Source of the DNA: Ardenticatenaceae bacterium
GTDB lineage: Bacteria > Chloroflexota > Anaerolineae > Promineifilales > Promineifilaceae
Assembly: GCA_020634315.1 (NCBI GenBank)
Contig: JACKBV010000022.1
Location: forward strand, 1-64,000
Direction: 5' to 3'
DNA length: 64,000 nucleotides
Both the position numbers and the translations under genes were made by a program. Shown piece by piece: positions 17,585 to 26,225 of this stretch; position 1 is the first letter of the stretch; each line of letters begins with the position of its first letter. Under the pieces are notes generated by a model. That model had not been told where the DNA came from. It did not search any database and saw nothing but the letters and a program-made list of their open reading frames with translations.

Positions 17585-18544
17585 TCAATCAACCAATAAA
17601 CTATCCAAGGCGCCATCATCATCAAAGTGTTGACGATAGCGCTCGACAAATGCGGCTGGCGTATAGTGGTGACTCTGCGTGCCGACCTGCTCCAACACAT
17701 AGGTCGCGGCCAACGCGCCCATGCGTCCGGCCACATCCAGCGGCACACCAAGCTGCAAACCACGCATAAAACCAGCGCGAAATGCATCGCCCGCCCCCGT
17801 AGGCTCAACCAGTTTACTTGGCGGGACAACGGGAATCTCATATTCCTTGCCATTTAAGCACAAATAAGCGGGTTTTGCCGCTTTTGTTACTAAAATCCCA
17901 CCTGCCATATCATGTAGCTGCGCCTCATTCAACCCTGTCTTTTCCTGAATGAGACTGTACTCATATTCATTCACCGACAGCAGATAACAGCCATCCAAAC
18001 CTGCGCGTAAATCGTCACCTGTCAGGCGTGCCGTTTGCTGACTGGGATCATAAATGTAGGGAATGCCTAACCGCTTGCATTCTTGTGGATAGGCACACAT
18101 TGCTTCTGTATCGTTGGGCGAGATGATGGTTAAATCGGCATCGGACGCATATTCGGCAAAGGTTAGATTACGCGCATGTGCCATAGCCCCAACATAAAAG
18201 CTGGCGATTTGATTTTGCGCCTGGTCGGTGGTCACAAAAAAGGAGGCGGTGAAATCATCTGCTATTTCAACGATGGCCGATGTATCCACACCCTGCGCAG
18301 TTAGCCAGGCACGGTAATCGGCAAAATCTTGCCCGGCCGTCGCCATTACTGTCGGACGGCCACCAAGCAACGCCATTGTATAGGCGATATTTGGCGCTGT
18401 ACCCCCACGTTGGCGCACCAATGAATCAACTAAAAAGCTGACGCTAATGGTGTGCAGTTGTTCAGCCAGCAAGTTCTCGGTGAACTTACCAGGAAAAGAC
18501 ATTAAATAATCATAGGCGATGGAGCCAGTAACAACAATTTTCAT
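17585..18544 (-). CDS. PfkB-family kinase, probable adenosine kinase
   Basis: 319 residues, start supported by GAGGAA. N-terminal MKIVVTGSIAYDYLMSFPG and the GGTAPNIAYTMALLGG motif bind the sugar. The C-terminal VEPTGAGDAFRAGFMRGL carries the catalytic Asp and anion hole of ribokinase-fold enzymes. Among PfkB enzymes, the insertion pattern and position next to the S-adenosylhomocysteinase gene favour adenosine kinase (adenosine to AMP) over ribo- or fructokinase. This assignment is by context and is not proven by a specificity residue. Confidence 0.88.
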   Translation of the reverse strand: MKIVVTGSIAYDYLMSFPGKFTENLLAEQLHTISVSFLVDSLVRQRGGTAPNIAYTMALLGGRPTVMATAGQDFADYRAWLTAQGVDTSAIVEIADDFTASFFVTTDQAQNQIASFYVGAMAHARNLTFAEYASDADLTIISPNDTEAMCAYPQECKRLGIPYIYDPSQQTARLTGDDLRAGLDGCYLLSVNEYEYSLIQEKTGLNEAQLHDMAGGILVTKAAKPAYLCLNGKEYEIPVVPPSKLVEPTGAGDAFRAGFMRGLQLGVPLDVAGRMGALAATYVLEQVGTQSHHYTPAAFVERYRQHFDDDGALDSLLVD

Positions 18545-18565
18545 AAAGTTCCTCAGTGCATAAAC

Positions 18566-19333
18566 TCATTTGCTGATTTCGGTTGAATTTTGAACAGTCG
18601 GGTGTGTAGTGGGGATAGCAACACCTTTTTTGTAGACCGGAGAAAATCCTAACCGGTCGCGCATCATGGTCATGATGACTTTGAAACCGTCGCGGACGGT
18701 GATTTTCTTGCCTTCAGCATAAGTGCGTGGATCGTAGCTAATCGGGACTTCCAAGATTTGGTGACCCGCCAGTAAAATCTTGTCGGTTAATTCAAATTCG
18801 AGGTTAAAGCCGGTTAATGAAAGGTGCAGGGCTTTGGCAACGTCACCGCGCACCATTTTTGTGCCGGTGCCTACGTCGGTAAGCCGACTGCCAAAGAGGA
18901 GATTGGTCAGGAATGTCCACAGGCGTACACCCAGGTAGGCGTGGGCATATTCGTAGCGTACATCACCACCCAAGATGCGCGACCCGTAAACGGCCGTTGC
19001 CCCTGTCTCCTCTACCTTACGGCAAAACTTCGGATGCTCAGCCGGATCATACTCCTTATCCGCATCCTGAATAATCATATAATCGCCCGTCATGTGGGCA
19101 ATACCGGTGCGAATCGACATCCCTTTACCCATATTGCGCTCATGCAAAATAACACGCACTTGTGGATCGTCGATTTTCTGCAAAATATCGCGAGTGCCAT
19201 CGGTAGAAAAATTATCGACCACCAAAATCTCGCGTTCCCAACCAGGCCCTAACTCCACGCGTCGGGTACGCTCAATGACATCGGCAATCGTTTCTTGTTC
19301 ATTGTAACAACAGATAATAACAGATAGTTTCAT
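18566..19333 (-). CDS. Family 2 glycosyltransferase (dolichol-phosphate-mannose synthase-like)
   Basis: 255 residues from ATG 19333, which begins the canonical MKLSVIICCYNEQETI; a GTG 27 bases upstream has no ribosome site. The GT-A fold motifs are VDNFSTDGT, MIIQDADKEYDP (metal-binding DxD), and GFNLEFELTDKIL. The C-terminus lacks membrane anchors, so it is a soluble DPM1/polyprenyl-phosphate-type transferase or UDP-sugar transferase. It lies between the kinase and the RfbH-type gene in a minus-strand run, suggesting a link to surface polysaccharide synthesis. Confidence 0.9.
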   Translation of the reverse strand: MKLSVIICCYNEQETIADVIERTRRVELGPGWEREILVVDNFSTDGTRDILQKIDDPQVRVILHERNMGKGMSIRTGIAHMTGDYMIIQDADKEYDPAEHPKFCRKVEETGATAVYGSRILGGDVRYEYAHAYLGVRLWTFLTNLLFGSRLTDVGTGTKMVRGDVAKALHLSLTGFNLEFELTDKILLAGHQILEVPISYDPRTYAEGKKITVRDGFKVIMTMMRDRLGFSPVYKKGVAIPTTHPTVQNSTEISK

Positions 19334-19396
19334 AAGGCAGCAGAAAACGTAGACCGGCACGGTTTATCATCACGCATGATCACAGGCTGTGCAGGT

Positions 19397-20716
19397 CTAC
19401 CGTTTACTTTTAAAGAATTTGTCAAACGTATCAATGATATAGTCAAGTCGAGGAATGTCCAGACCGGGATAAACCCCAATGAAAAATGCGCCGCGCATAA
19501 TTTGATCGGCCACCGGTAGATCACCGATAACGCGGCACTCAATTTCCTGGTAAGCGGGCTGACGCAAGATATTCCCGGCAAATACCAGGCGCGTCTGTAC
19601 ATGGTTCAGTTCCAGGAAGCGGGTTAACTCATGCCGCTGAAATGGAGCTTCGTCACGCACCAAAACAGGAAATGCAAACCAGGAAACATCTGCTTTTTCG
19701 TGCCAGGTTGGCAGCATAATGAATTCTTCGTACTGCTGTAAACCGGCATAGAGGTAGGCAAAATGTTGTTTGCGCCGGGCAATGAAATCTGGCAGTTTGT
19801 CTAATTGGGCCAGTCCCATTGCGGCCTGGGGGTCTGTGATTTTTAAGTTATAGCCTATTTCCGTGTAGTAGTAACGATGGTCATAATAACCGGGCACGCC
19901 GGGAATTTCACGCTCGAAGCGAATGCCACATTTCCCATTAACCGGATACTCATAACCGCACCAGCAATCACGGCCCCAATCGCGCACCGCACGGGCGATT
20001 TTCGCCAATTTGGGGCGATTGGTGTAGACGGCCCCTCCCTCGCCCATGGTGATGTGGTGCGCCGGGAAGAAGCTAAGGGTCGCCAGGTGTCCAAAGGTTC
20101 CGACCATTTTGCCATCCCACTTGCTGCCGAGGGCGTCACAAGTGTCTTCGATGAGGAAGAGGTTGTGCTTGCGCACGAAAGCCATGATGGCGTCCATGTC
20201 GGCGGGATTGCCAAGGGTGTGAGCAAACATGAGGGCGCGGGTACGGGGGGAAACGGCCGTTTCCAATTGCGCCACATCCAGGTTGTAATCACCCAGGCAG
20301 CTATCCACAAACACCGGAACCAACTGATTTTGGATAATGGGATTAACCGTTGTGGGGAAACTGGCGGCCGGGACAATGACCTCATCGCCAGGGCGGAGGC
20401 GATTCTCCAACTGGGTAGAGCGCAACGTTGTCAGCGCCACCAGATTGGCAGAAGAACCGGAGTTAGTCGGCACAACTTCGCGCACGCCGAGAAATTGCCC
20501 CAGTTTTTTCTCAAACTCTTGAGCATATGGGCCAGCCGTCAACCAGAAATCGAGGACGGCGCTGACCATGTTCTGCATTTCCCGCTCATCATAAACCCGA
20601 CCGGCATACCTGACGGCCGTTTCACCCGGTCGGAATGGCTGTTCCTGGTGTACCTTACGGTAATATTCAGCTACTTGCGCCAGGATGGCCTGGCGCAGTT
20701 CTTCTGCATCATTCAT
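19397..20716 (-). CDS. rfbH: RfbH-type CDP-4-keto-6-deoxyglucose-3-dehydrase (E1)
   Basis: 439 residues, DegT/DnrJ/EryC1 fold. The usual PLP-binding lysine is replaced by histidine in SFFPAHHITMGEGGAVYT, the hallmark of the PMP-dependent dehydrase E1 that makes 3-deoxy sugars. The motif DWGRDCWC followed by GKCGIRF supplies the four cysteines of the [2Fe-2S] centre typical of this enzyme. It would deoxygenate C3 of CDP-4-keto-6-deoxyglucose together with a reductase (E3). Neither that reductase nor the CDP-glucose genes are in this window. It is followed 63 bp later by the glycosyltransferase gene. Confidence 0.92.
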   Translation of the reverse strand: MNDAEELRQAILAQVAEYYRKVHQEQPFRPGETAVRYAGRVYDEREMQNMVSAVLDFWLTAGPYAQEFEKKLGQFLGVREVVPTNSGSSANLVALTTLRSTQLENRLRPGDEVIVPAASFPTTVNPIIQNQLVPVFVDSCLGDYNLDVAQLETAVSPRTRALMFAHTLGNPADMDAIMAFVRKHNLFLIEDTCDALGSKWDGKMVGTFGHLATLSFFPAHHITMGEGGAVYTNRPKLAKIARAVRDWGRDCWCGYEYPVNGKCGIRFEREIPGVPGYYDHRYYYTEIGYNLKITDPQAAMGLAQLDKLPDFIARRKQHFAYLYAGLQQYEEFIMLPTWHEKADVSWFAFPVLVRDEAPFQRHELTRFLELNHVQTRLVFAGNILRQPAYQEIECRVIGDLPVADQIMRGAFFIGVYPGLDIPRLDYIIDTFDKFFKSKR

Positions 20717-20816
20717 CCGTTTTGATCCATGAAATCTGTCAAGAAATCGGCAAGAGATTATAGCACACCCAGGACTATCTCCAAGTCAATCGCGTGCTGC
20801 TTGCCCCACGCCCAAC

Positions 20817-21905
20817 CTACGGGGCAGGTTCGAGTGTATTCGTAGGCGTGATGGTCGGTTCTGGTTCAGGCGTGGGGGTGTCGGTGGGAACGGCCGTTGC
20901 CGTCGGTGTCGGCGTCGGCGTCTCTGTCGGTTTAGGCGTTTCCGTCGCCGTGGGCGATGGGGAGGGCGTCGGCGTGCTCGTCGCCGTTGCTGAGGGTGTG
21001 GGTGTCGGCGTCGGCGTATCCGTCGCATCTATGGTTGCCGTGGCGGTAGGCGACTGAGTTGCCGTCGCCGTAGCGGTAGCTGTGGCGGGGGGCAGCGTTG
21101 GCGTTGCCGTGGCCGATGGAACGGCCGTTGCTGTTTCGCTGGGCACCAGTGAAGGCGTTGGCGAAGGGGTATGGGTTGCCGTTGGCAGTGGCGGTGTCGC
21201 CGTTGGCGTCGCCGTGGGTGGCGGCGGGGTCGTCGGCACAGGGGTCACAGTGGGGATGGGGGTCGCCGTGACAGGCAGCGGCGGCAGGTAAATTTGCCGT
21301 CCGGCAAACAGATAACTACTGCTTAAACAGTTGGCCTGCATCACCGCATAAACCGTTGTGCCCCGACGCTGCGCCAATGAAAACAGCGTGTCGCCAGCCT
21401 GCACAACATAACGCTCCCAGGTCGCCGGTGGCCCACAGACCGGGCGCACGGGCGGCTGCGCCGGTAAATAAATTTGAATGCCACTGAGCAGCACATTTCC
21501 ATCCAGGCAGTTTGCCTGGATAATCTCTGCAATGGTCGCGCCGGAATTGGCCGAAAGGAAGAAGTAGGAATCGCCGGGGCGCACGATGTAGGGAACCCAA
21601 CCAGCGGGAATGTCGCCGCAAACGGGCAGCATGGGAACGGCCGTTGCCGCCACTGTAACATCGGCTGTGGGCATGGGTGATGGGGGAACGGCCGTTGCCG
21701 TAACCGTCGGCAGCGGCGTCGTTGGCACAGAAGTCGCCGTCAAGATAGGCTGCGTCACAAACGCAATCACCGTCGGCTCAATCACCAACCGCGTCCGCAG
21801 CGTATCCAATTGGGACATCAACAGAGCCATGAAAACCGTCACCACAACACTCGTGGCAATCAGCAGGTTAATGCCCCAATTGTGCCGGGCCGTCTCCTGC
21901 TCCAT
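20817..21905 (-). CDS. Membrane-anchored double-LysM protein with TP-rich tail
   Basis: 362 residues from ATG 21905, with GGGGGCG upstream. One N-terminal membrane helix (about 10-30), a Thr/Pro/Ala spacer, two LysM domains (PYIVRPGDSYFFLSANSG...YLP about 105-155 and RYVVQAGDTLFSLAQRRG...YLPP about 165-215), then a 140-residue low-complexity TPTPTATATPT tail that ends at the stop. LysM binds peptidoglycan-type glycans, so the protein probably sits outside the membrane, with the tail as a wall spacer. The ATG overlaps the stop of the upstream kinase-like gene by one base, so translation is coupled. Confidence 0.9.
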   Translation of the reverse strand: MEQETARHNWGINLLIATSVVVTVFMALLMSQLDTLRTRLVIEPTVIAFVTQPILTATSVPTTPLPTVTATAVPPSPMPTADVTVAATAVPMLPVCGDIPAGWVPYIVRPGDSYFFLSANSGATIAEIIQANCLDGNVLLSGIQIYLPAQPPVRPVCGPPATWERYVVQAGDTLFSLAQRRGTTVYAVMQANCLSSSYLFAGRQIYLPPLPVTATPIPTVTPVPTTPPPPTATPTATPPLPTATHTPSPTPSLVPSETATAVPSATATPTLPPATATATATATQSPTATATIDATDTPTPTPTPSATATSTPTPSPSPTATETPKPTETPTPTPTATAVPTDTPTPEPEPTITPTNTLEPAP

Positions 21906-24367
21906 CACGCCCCCTTCGGTTGATTTTTCGCCGTCAGCTTTTGTCCCGACGGCACATCTTGCTTAGAAATTGGGAAGAGCACAGAAAAGGTACTGCCAAC
22001 GCCCAATTCGCCATCCACCCACAAGCGTCCGCCATTGGCTACGGCCAACGAACGCGCTACGGCCAAACCCGCTCCCGTATCTCCCAGGCCAGGGATTAGG
22101 GGATGGTTCGCCTGATACTGTGGGTCAAACACATGGGCACGATCCTCCACACTGATGCCGCTGCCACTGTCCTGCACCATAATATGCACAAAGTTGAGCA
22201 GCTCCGAATGTCCGTTGCTATGGTTTGGCACGGCAATGGCTTTTGCCTGGGCAGTAACCGCAATATGCCCATGATGAGAAGAGGCACGACACGCATTATC
22301 CAGCAAATGAATCAACACTTGCTGCAATGTATCCTGATTAATGGAAATGAGCGGCAAATTTGGCTCGACATTCATTTCCAGGCGCAAATGTTTCTCGCGA
22401 ATTTGGGCAATGATGGCATGAATAGCCGCCTCCGCCGCCTCCGCAAGGTTTGCTTCTTGCAGCCGGGTGGGTTCCGGTTCTTCGGTTTTGGAGGTGAGCT
22501 GCACAATTTGATCGAGCAGCGTGCCCATGCGTTCTGTGTTGGCCTTGACGCGCTGCAAAAACTCGCGCTGCTTCGCGCCAAGAATGCCTATTGTTTCGCT
22601 GAGCAGCAAATCGGTATAACCGGCGATGGAGGTCATCGGCGTCCGCAGCTCTTGCGCCAGCCCGGTGAGCAATTCGCTGCCGCGATCTTGTTCGCGGCGA
22701 CGCAGTTCCACTTCAAGGCGTTCAATTTGTGCCTGAGCTTCTTCTAACTGGCTGGAGTAGCGCGTGATGGTGAGCATCACCCACTCTGTGCTCAGTTCAC
22801 CTTCGCCAGCGGCGGCCATCGCCATTGCTTCTTCGGCATCAGCCAATGATTCACGCAGCGCGGCGATTTCTGCCTCCAAGGCGGCGACATGCTCATCCCG
22901 ATTGACCTGCTCGATTTCTTCCAACGTGGCAGCCAGATCATAGGCTTGTTTGCGGGCTTCGGCAGCGCGTGTATCCGCTTGCTGGGCGCGGCTTTGTGCA
23001 ATTTCCAGGTCGGCCAGCAATTGGGCACGCTCTTCTTCCAGGGCAATGATTTGACCACTGGCAGAAGTGTCGTCAAGCGGCGCCAATGCTGGAGTTTGTG
23101 CAATGGCGGAGAGGGCGGCAGCATGTTCACGGCCGTTTTGCAAAACCTGCGCAATGTAAGTGGCAAGGGGCAACACGGCCGTTTGTGCCGATTCCGGCCA
23201 TTCGCTTTCCCCTTCAGGCAGCGCCAACAGCAGCAAGCCCATCCAGGTTTCAGCCACAAACAGCGGCTGCACCAACATGGCCCCATGTACTGGCACACCT
23301 AGTTCTGTGTAGAGCAAATGCAGTTGGCGTGCGCCAAGGCCGTTGGGGCGCAGTTCAACAACATCGCCGCGCTCGTGCGCCAGACGGAAGGCGGGCCAAT
23401 TTTCCAGGTTGAGCTGCCACGCTTTTGGCCGATCCGCGCCGATTTGCGGCATATTGCTGGTCAGGCGCAGGTGATTGGGCTGCATGGCATCGGCAATGGC
23501 AACGGCGACAAAGCGGGCAGGCGTTATTTCAAGTAAGGCGGCGACAATGTTGTGCGCCATTTGTGGCATGTCGAGTGACGCAATTGCGCCTTGTAAAACA
23601 GGCAAGGCGGTGGCAAGTTGTGTGTAGGGCGTGTCCGCAGCGGAAACGGCCGTTTGCGTTAACAGTCGCAGCAACCCACGCCGATACACCAACACAGCCC
23701 ACAATGGGAACGCCGCCAAATAACCAAGGCGCAGCCAATAAGCAATATCCGTATCTGTGGGCACAATCTCTGGATAATTCCAAAAATGTGCCAGGTGCGC
23801 CAACAAAAAGAGGCCAAGCACCAATGGATGCAGCGAACGACGCGTATAACGCGACAGCAAAACGAGCACAAGCCCCAACAGGAAGATGGCAATCTGCACC
23901 ACACCCCAAACCGTCGCTTGCGCAGTGCTGTTGTACGCCTGACCTGTATTGACAACACCCTGCCAATCTTGCACAAAGGAGATCGTCATCACGCCAACCA
24001 AAATTAAAACGGCGGCAAGAATGGCGTAACCGAGACGCGGTAATTGATCAAAGTAGGGTGTAAATGCCCAAACTAAAAAGAGGGCGGTAATGGTATGGAC
24101 GGCTTGCGCCAAAGGAGGGAGCAGGCCGCTGGTGCGTGCCGGGTCTGTCTGCCAGATGAGGCTGACAATGAGCAAGGCTACCTGAAAGAGGAAGATAGCC
24201 GCAGCCGCCAGGGTCATGCGACCGGCAGCCGTGTCATCGCGCTGCCGCCACCATTGGCTAAAGGACATGCCAAAAATGGCTTGCAGCGCAAACAGTGTTA
24301 CCAGGTGGTAAACAATATTGCCCGGTGGCTCACTTAGTAATTGAATAATTTGCGACAACAAAGACAT
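21905..24367 (-). CDS. Histidine-kinase-like membrane sensor lacking the phospho-histidine
   Basis: 820 residues. About seven membrane helices (residues 10-235), a GAF-like domain (about 255-410), a long coiled coil (440-565), a HisKA-like dimerisation segment, and a full HATPase domain (LLDNACRASSHHG, DSGSGISVEDRAHVFD, GDTGAGLAVARSLAVANGG). At the phosphorylation site, the expected HELRTP reads QELRTP: Gln572 replaces His. ATP-binding boxes look intact. It may thus be a pseudokinase or act on another partner. No response regulator is adjacent; a LysM surface protein is co-translated downstream. Confidence 0.92.
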   Translation of the reverse strand: MSLLSQIIQLLSEPPGNIVYHLVTLFALQAIFGMSFSQWWRQRDDTAAGRMTLAAAAIFLFQVALLIVSLIWQTDPARTSGLLPPLAQAVHTITALFLVWAFTPYFDQLPRLGYAILAAVLILVGVMTISFVQDWQGVVNTGQAYNSTAQATVWGVVQIAIFLLGLVLVLLSRYTRRSLHPLVLGLFLLAHLAHFWNYPEIVPTDTDIAYWLRLGYLAAFPLWAVLVYRRGLLRLLTQTAVSAADTPYTQLATALPVLQGAIASLDMPQMAHNIVAALLEITPARFVAVAIADAMQPNHLRLTSNMPQIGADRPKAWQLNLENWPAFRLAHERGDVVELRPNGLGARQLHLLYTELGVPVHGAMLVQPLFVAETWMGLLLLALPEGESEWPESAQTAVLPLATYIAQVLQNGREHAAALSAIAQTPALAPLDDTSASGQIIALEEERAQLLADLEIAQSRAQQADTRAAEARKQAYDLAATLEEIEQVNRDEHVAALEAEIAALRESLADAEEAMAMAAAGEGELSTEWVMLTITRYSSQLEEAQAQIERLEVELRRREQDRGSELLTGLAQELRTPMTSIAGYTDLLLSETIGILGAKQREFLQRVKANTERMGTLLDQIVQLTSKTEEPEPTRLQEANLAEAAEAAIHAIIAQIREKHLRLEMNVEPNLPLISINQDTLQQVLIHLLDNACRASSHHGHIAVTAQAKAIAVPNHSNGHSELLNFVHIMVQDSGSGISVEDRAHVFDPQYQANHPLIPGLGDTGAGLAVARSLAVANGGRLWVDGELGVGSTFSVLFPISKQDVPSGQKLTAKNQPKGA

Positions 24368-24550
24368 GAAATACGGCCGTTTCTGTTAATAATCGTGCAA
24401 AACTATGCCAGCGATTTTCCGCCATTTATTATGTTCAGCCCGTTAATTATAGCATACCAAAATGATCGGGCGATGGCAGTAAAAAGGTGGTTAAGGGCAC
24501 CCGAGAAGGTTATGATTCACGGTAAATTAACCATGATAGAAGGGGGAAAT

Positions 24551-25171
24551 ATGACTGCTTACTTTCGATCTGGGAAAACGACAACGGCCGTTCTCACAAC
24601 CATCACCATCCTTGCTGCCTTACTCCTGATATTGGCGCCCACCGAACGGACGTTAGGGGCGGGCATTAAAATTGTTTATTTGCATGTGGCCTTAATCTGG
24701 ACAGGCATGGTGGGCTTGCTCATTGCCGGGCTGCTAGGGTTAGCATTGGCCTTAACACAGCGCCCATCCTTGTTGGGCTGGCTGCAAGCCGTCAGTTGGG
24801 TTGGATTTGGCTTTTTCGCAGTGGGCACGGTTGTCAGTCTGATAGCCGAAATTGTGAATTGGGGCGCTGTATTTTGGAGCGAGCCGCGCACCGCTTCCAT
24901 TTTGCAAATTTTGGCGGTCGCCATTATTGTGCAGGTCGCAGCCAGTTGGCCGTTAGACAAGCGCCTCAAAGGGGTTTTGTTTGCGGGGCTGGCGGGATTT
25001 ATGCTGTGGTCAACGGGACGCGCTGAATTGGTGCTGCACCCGGATAACCCCATCGGCACATCGTCATCGTGGGGTATCCGGGGCGGGTTTTATGGCTTGT
25101 TTAGCTTATTGGCTGTCGGCGCAGCCTGGCTAACGCTGTTCCTGCACAGCAAACTTATTTCCAGGCTGTAA
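24551..25171 (+). CDS. CcmC/CcsA-like membrane protein without WWD motif
   Basis: 206 residues from ATG 24551, which follows an AG-rich site (AGAAGGGGGA). Six membrane segments. LGAGIKIVYLHVALIWTGMVG corresponds to the start of CcmC (IYIHVPxAW), and NWGAVFWSEPRTASILQIL occupies the position of the WGTWWVWDxRLTS haem-handling motif, but the tryptophan-rich core is reduced. The last part (SSSWGIRGGFYGLFSLLAVGAAW) also fits the family. It may be a haem-related transporter or a derived protein that no longer handles haem. Its end overlaps the convergent AKR gene by 17 bp. Confidence 0.72.
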   Translation: MTAYFRSGKTTTAVLTTITILAALLLILAPTERTLGAGIKIVYLHVALIWTGMVGLLIAGLLGLALALTQRPSLLGWLQAVSWVGFGFFAVGTVVSLIAEIVNWGAVFWSEPRTASILQILAVAIIVQVAASWPLDKRLKGVLFAGLAGFMLWSTGRAELVLHPDNPIGTSSSWGIRGGFYGLFSLLAVGAAWLTLFLHSKLISRL

Positions 25172-26120
25172 CGCGATCCAGCTCTGCTTTTTCATCGGGG
25201 GTGAGCTTGATCTCGGCCCCTTTTACGGTGTCGGTTAATTGGGCCATGTTGTTGGCGCCGATGATGGCCGAGGAAACGGCCGTATTTGCCAAAATCCAGG
25301 CAATCGCCACCTGTGCCACCGTCGCTTTGTGCGCCTGCGCCACAGCATCAAGGGCGTCAATCGTGGCAAACCCTTGTTCATTCATATAACGCGTCTGCAC
25401 ACCACCGGCCCGCGCCGAATCGGGTAAAGATGCATCACGCCGATATTTGCCGGTGAGAAAACCAGCAGCCAGCGGGCTGTAAGGAATAACGCCGATACCT
25501 TGATCCAGGCAAAGCGGCTGCAACTCTCGCTCAAATTCGGCGCGATGTACCAGATTATAATGTGGCTGCAAGCTGTCAAAACGAGCCAGACCGAGCACAT
25601 CGCTAATCCATAATGATTTCGTCAGCAGCCAGGCCGGGAAATTGGAGCAGCCAATGTAACGCACCAGCCCGCCGCGCACCAAATCATTGAGGGTTGTCAA
25701 CGTTTCTTCGAGGGGCGTCTCTTCATCGGGCCAATGCACCTGGTACAGGTCAATATAATCCGTTTGCAGGCGATCCAGGCTGGCTTCGACAGCGTTCAGG
25801 ATGTGCTGGCGCGACAAACCCTGGTCATTGGGGCCAGTTCCCATTTGCCCGCGCACTTTGGTGGCAATGACCAGATTTTCGCGGCGCACATCTGTGTGCA
25901 TAAGCCAATTGCCGATGATCGTTTCGCTGACACCGCCGTCATTGCCTTCTACCCAGCGGGAGTACACATCAGCGGTATCAATGAAGTTACAGCCCAGGGC
26001 AACGGCTTCGTCCAGAATGGCGTGCGCGGCGGCTTCGTCGGCCGTCCATCCAAACTGCATGGTTCCTAAACAAATCGTTGAAACTTTGAGGCCGGTACGG
26101 CCTAAACGACGATATTCCAT
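25155..26120 (-). CDS. Aldo/keto reductase family oxidoreductase
   Basis: 321 residues, AGGAG before the ATG. It has MEYRRLGRTGLKVSTICLGTMQFGW, FIDTADVYSRW (Asp/Tyr), VIATKVRG (Lys) and LYQVHWPDEETPLEETL (His), then PYSPLAAGFLTGKYRRD. It belongs to the same broad AKR group as the gene at 3764, but differs enough to be an older paralogue. Its 5' leader contains a terminator-like hairpin of the same family as the one before that gene. The 3' end overlaps the convergent CcmC-like gene. Confidence 0.94.
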   Translation of the reverse strand: MEYRRLGRTGLKVSTICLGTMQFGWTADEAAAHAILDEAVALGCNFIDTADVYSRWVEGNDGGVSETIIGNWLMHTDVRRENLVIATKVRGQMGTGPNDQGLSRQHILNAVEASLDRLQTDYIDLYQVHWPDEETPLEETLTTLNDLVRGGLVRYIGCSNFPAWLLTKSLWISDVLGLARFDSLQPHYNLVHRAEFERELQPLCLDQGIGVIPYSPLAAGFLTGKYRRDASLPDSARAGGVQTRYMNEQGFATIDALDAVAQAHKATVAQVAIAWILANTAVSSAIIGANNMAQLTDTVKGAEIKLTPDEKAELDRVTAWK

Positions 26121-26126
26121 GTATTA

Positions 26127-26213
26127 CGCTCCTGAAAATAGTCTCTCGGAAATTTGCCGCATGAGATGAAGATAACCTCCGGGGTACTGGTTTTCATCAG
26201 CTCATGGGAACTC
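26127..26213 (-). promoter_or_regulatory. Terminator-like leader hairpin before the second AKR
   Basis: Read on the minus strand: GATGAAAACCAGTACC, then CCCCGGAGGTTATC, a loop containing CATGCGG, AAATTTCCGAGAG, ACTATTTT, and next the AGGAG of the AKR gene. Pairing uses G-U pairs and mismatches, so the stem is weaker than in the copy at 3676, but order and spacing are the same. The most diverged member of the family. Confidence 0.55.
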
Positions 26214-26225
26214 TGATAAATGGTG

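Noticed and set aside
16317..17633. 438-codon plus-strand frame opposite the S-adenosylhomocysteinase gene
   Set aside because: Antisense to a fully motif-supported enzyme; product is His/Gln-rich with no domain.
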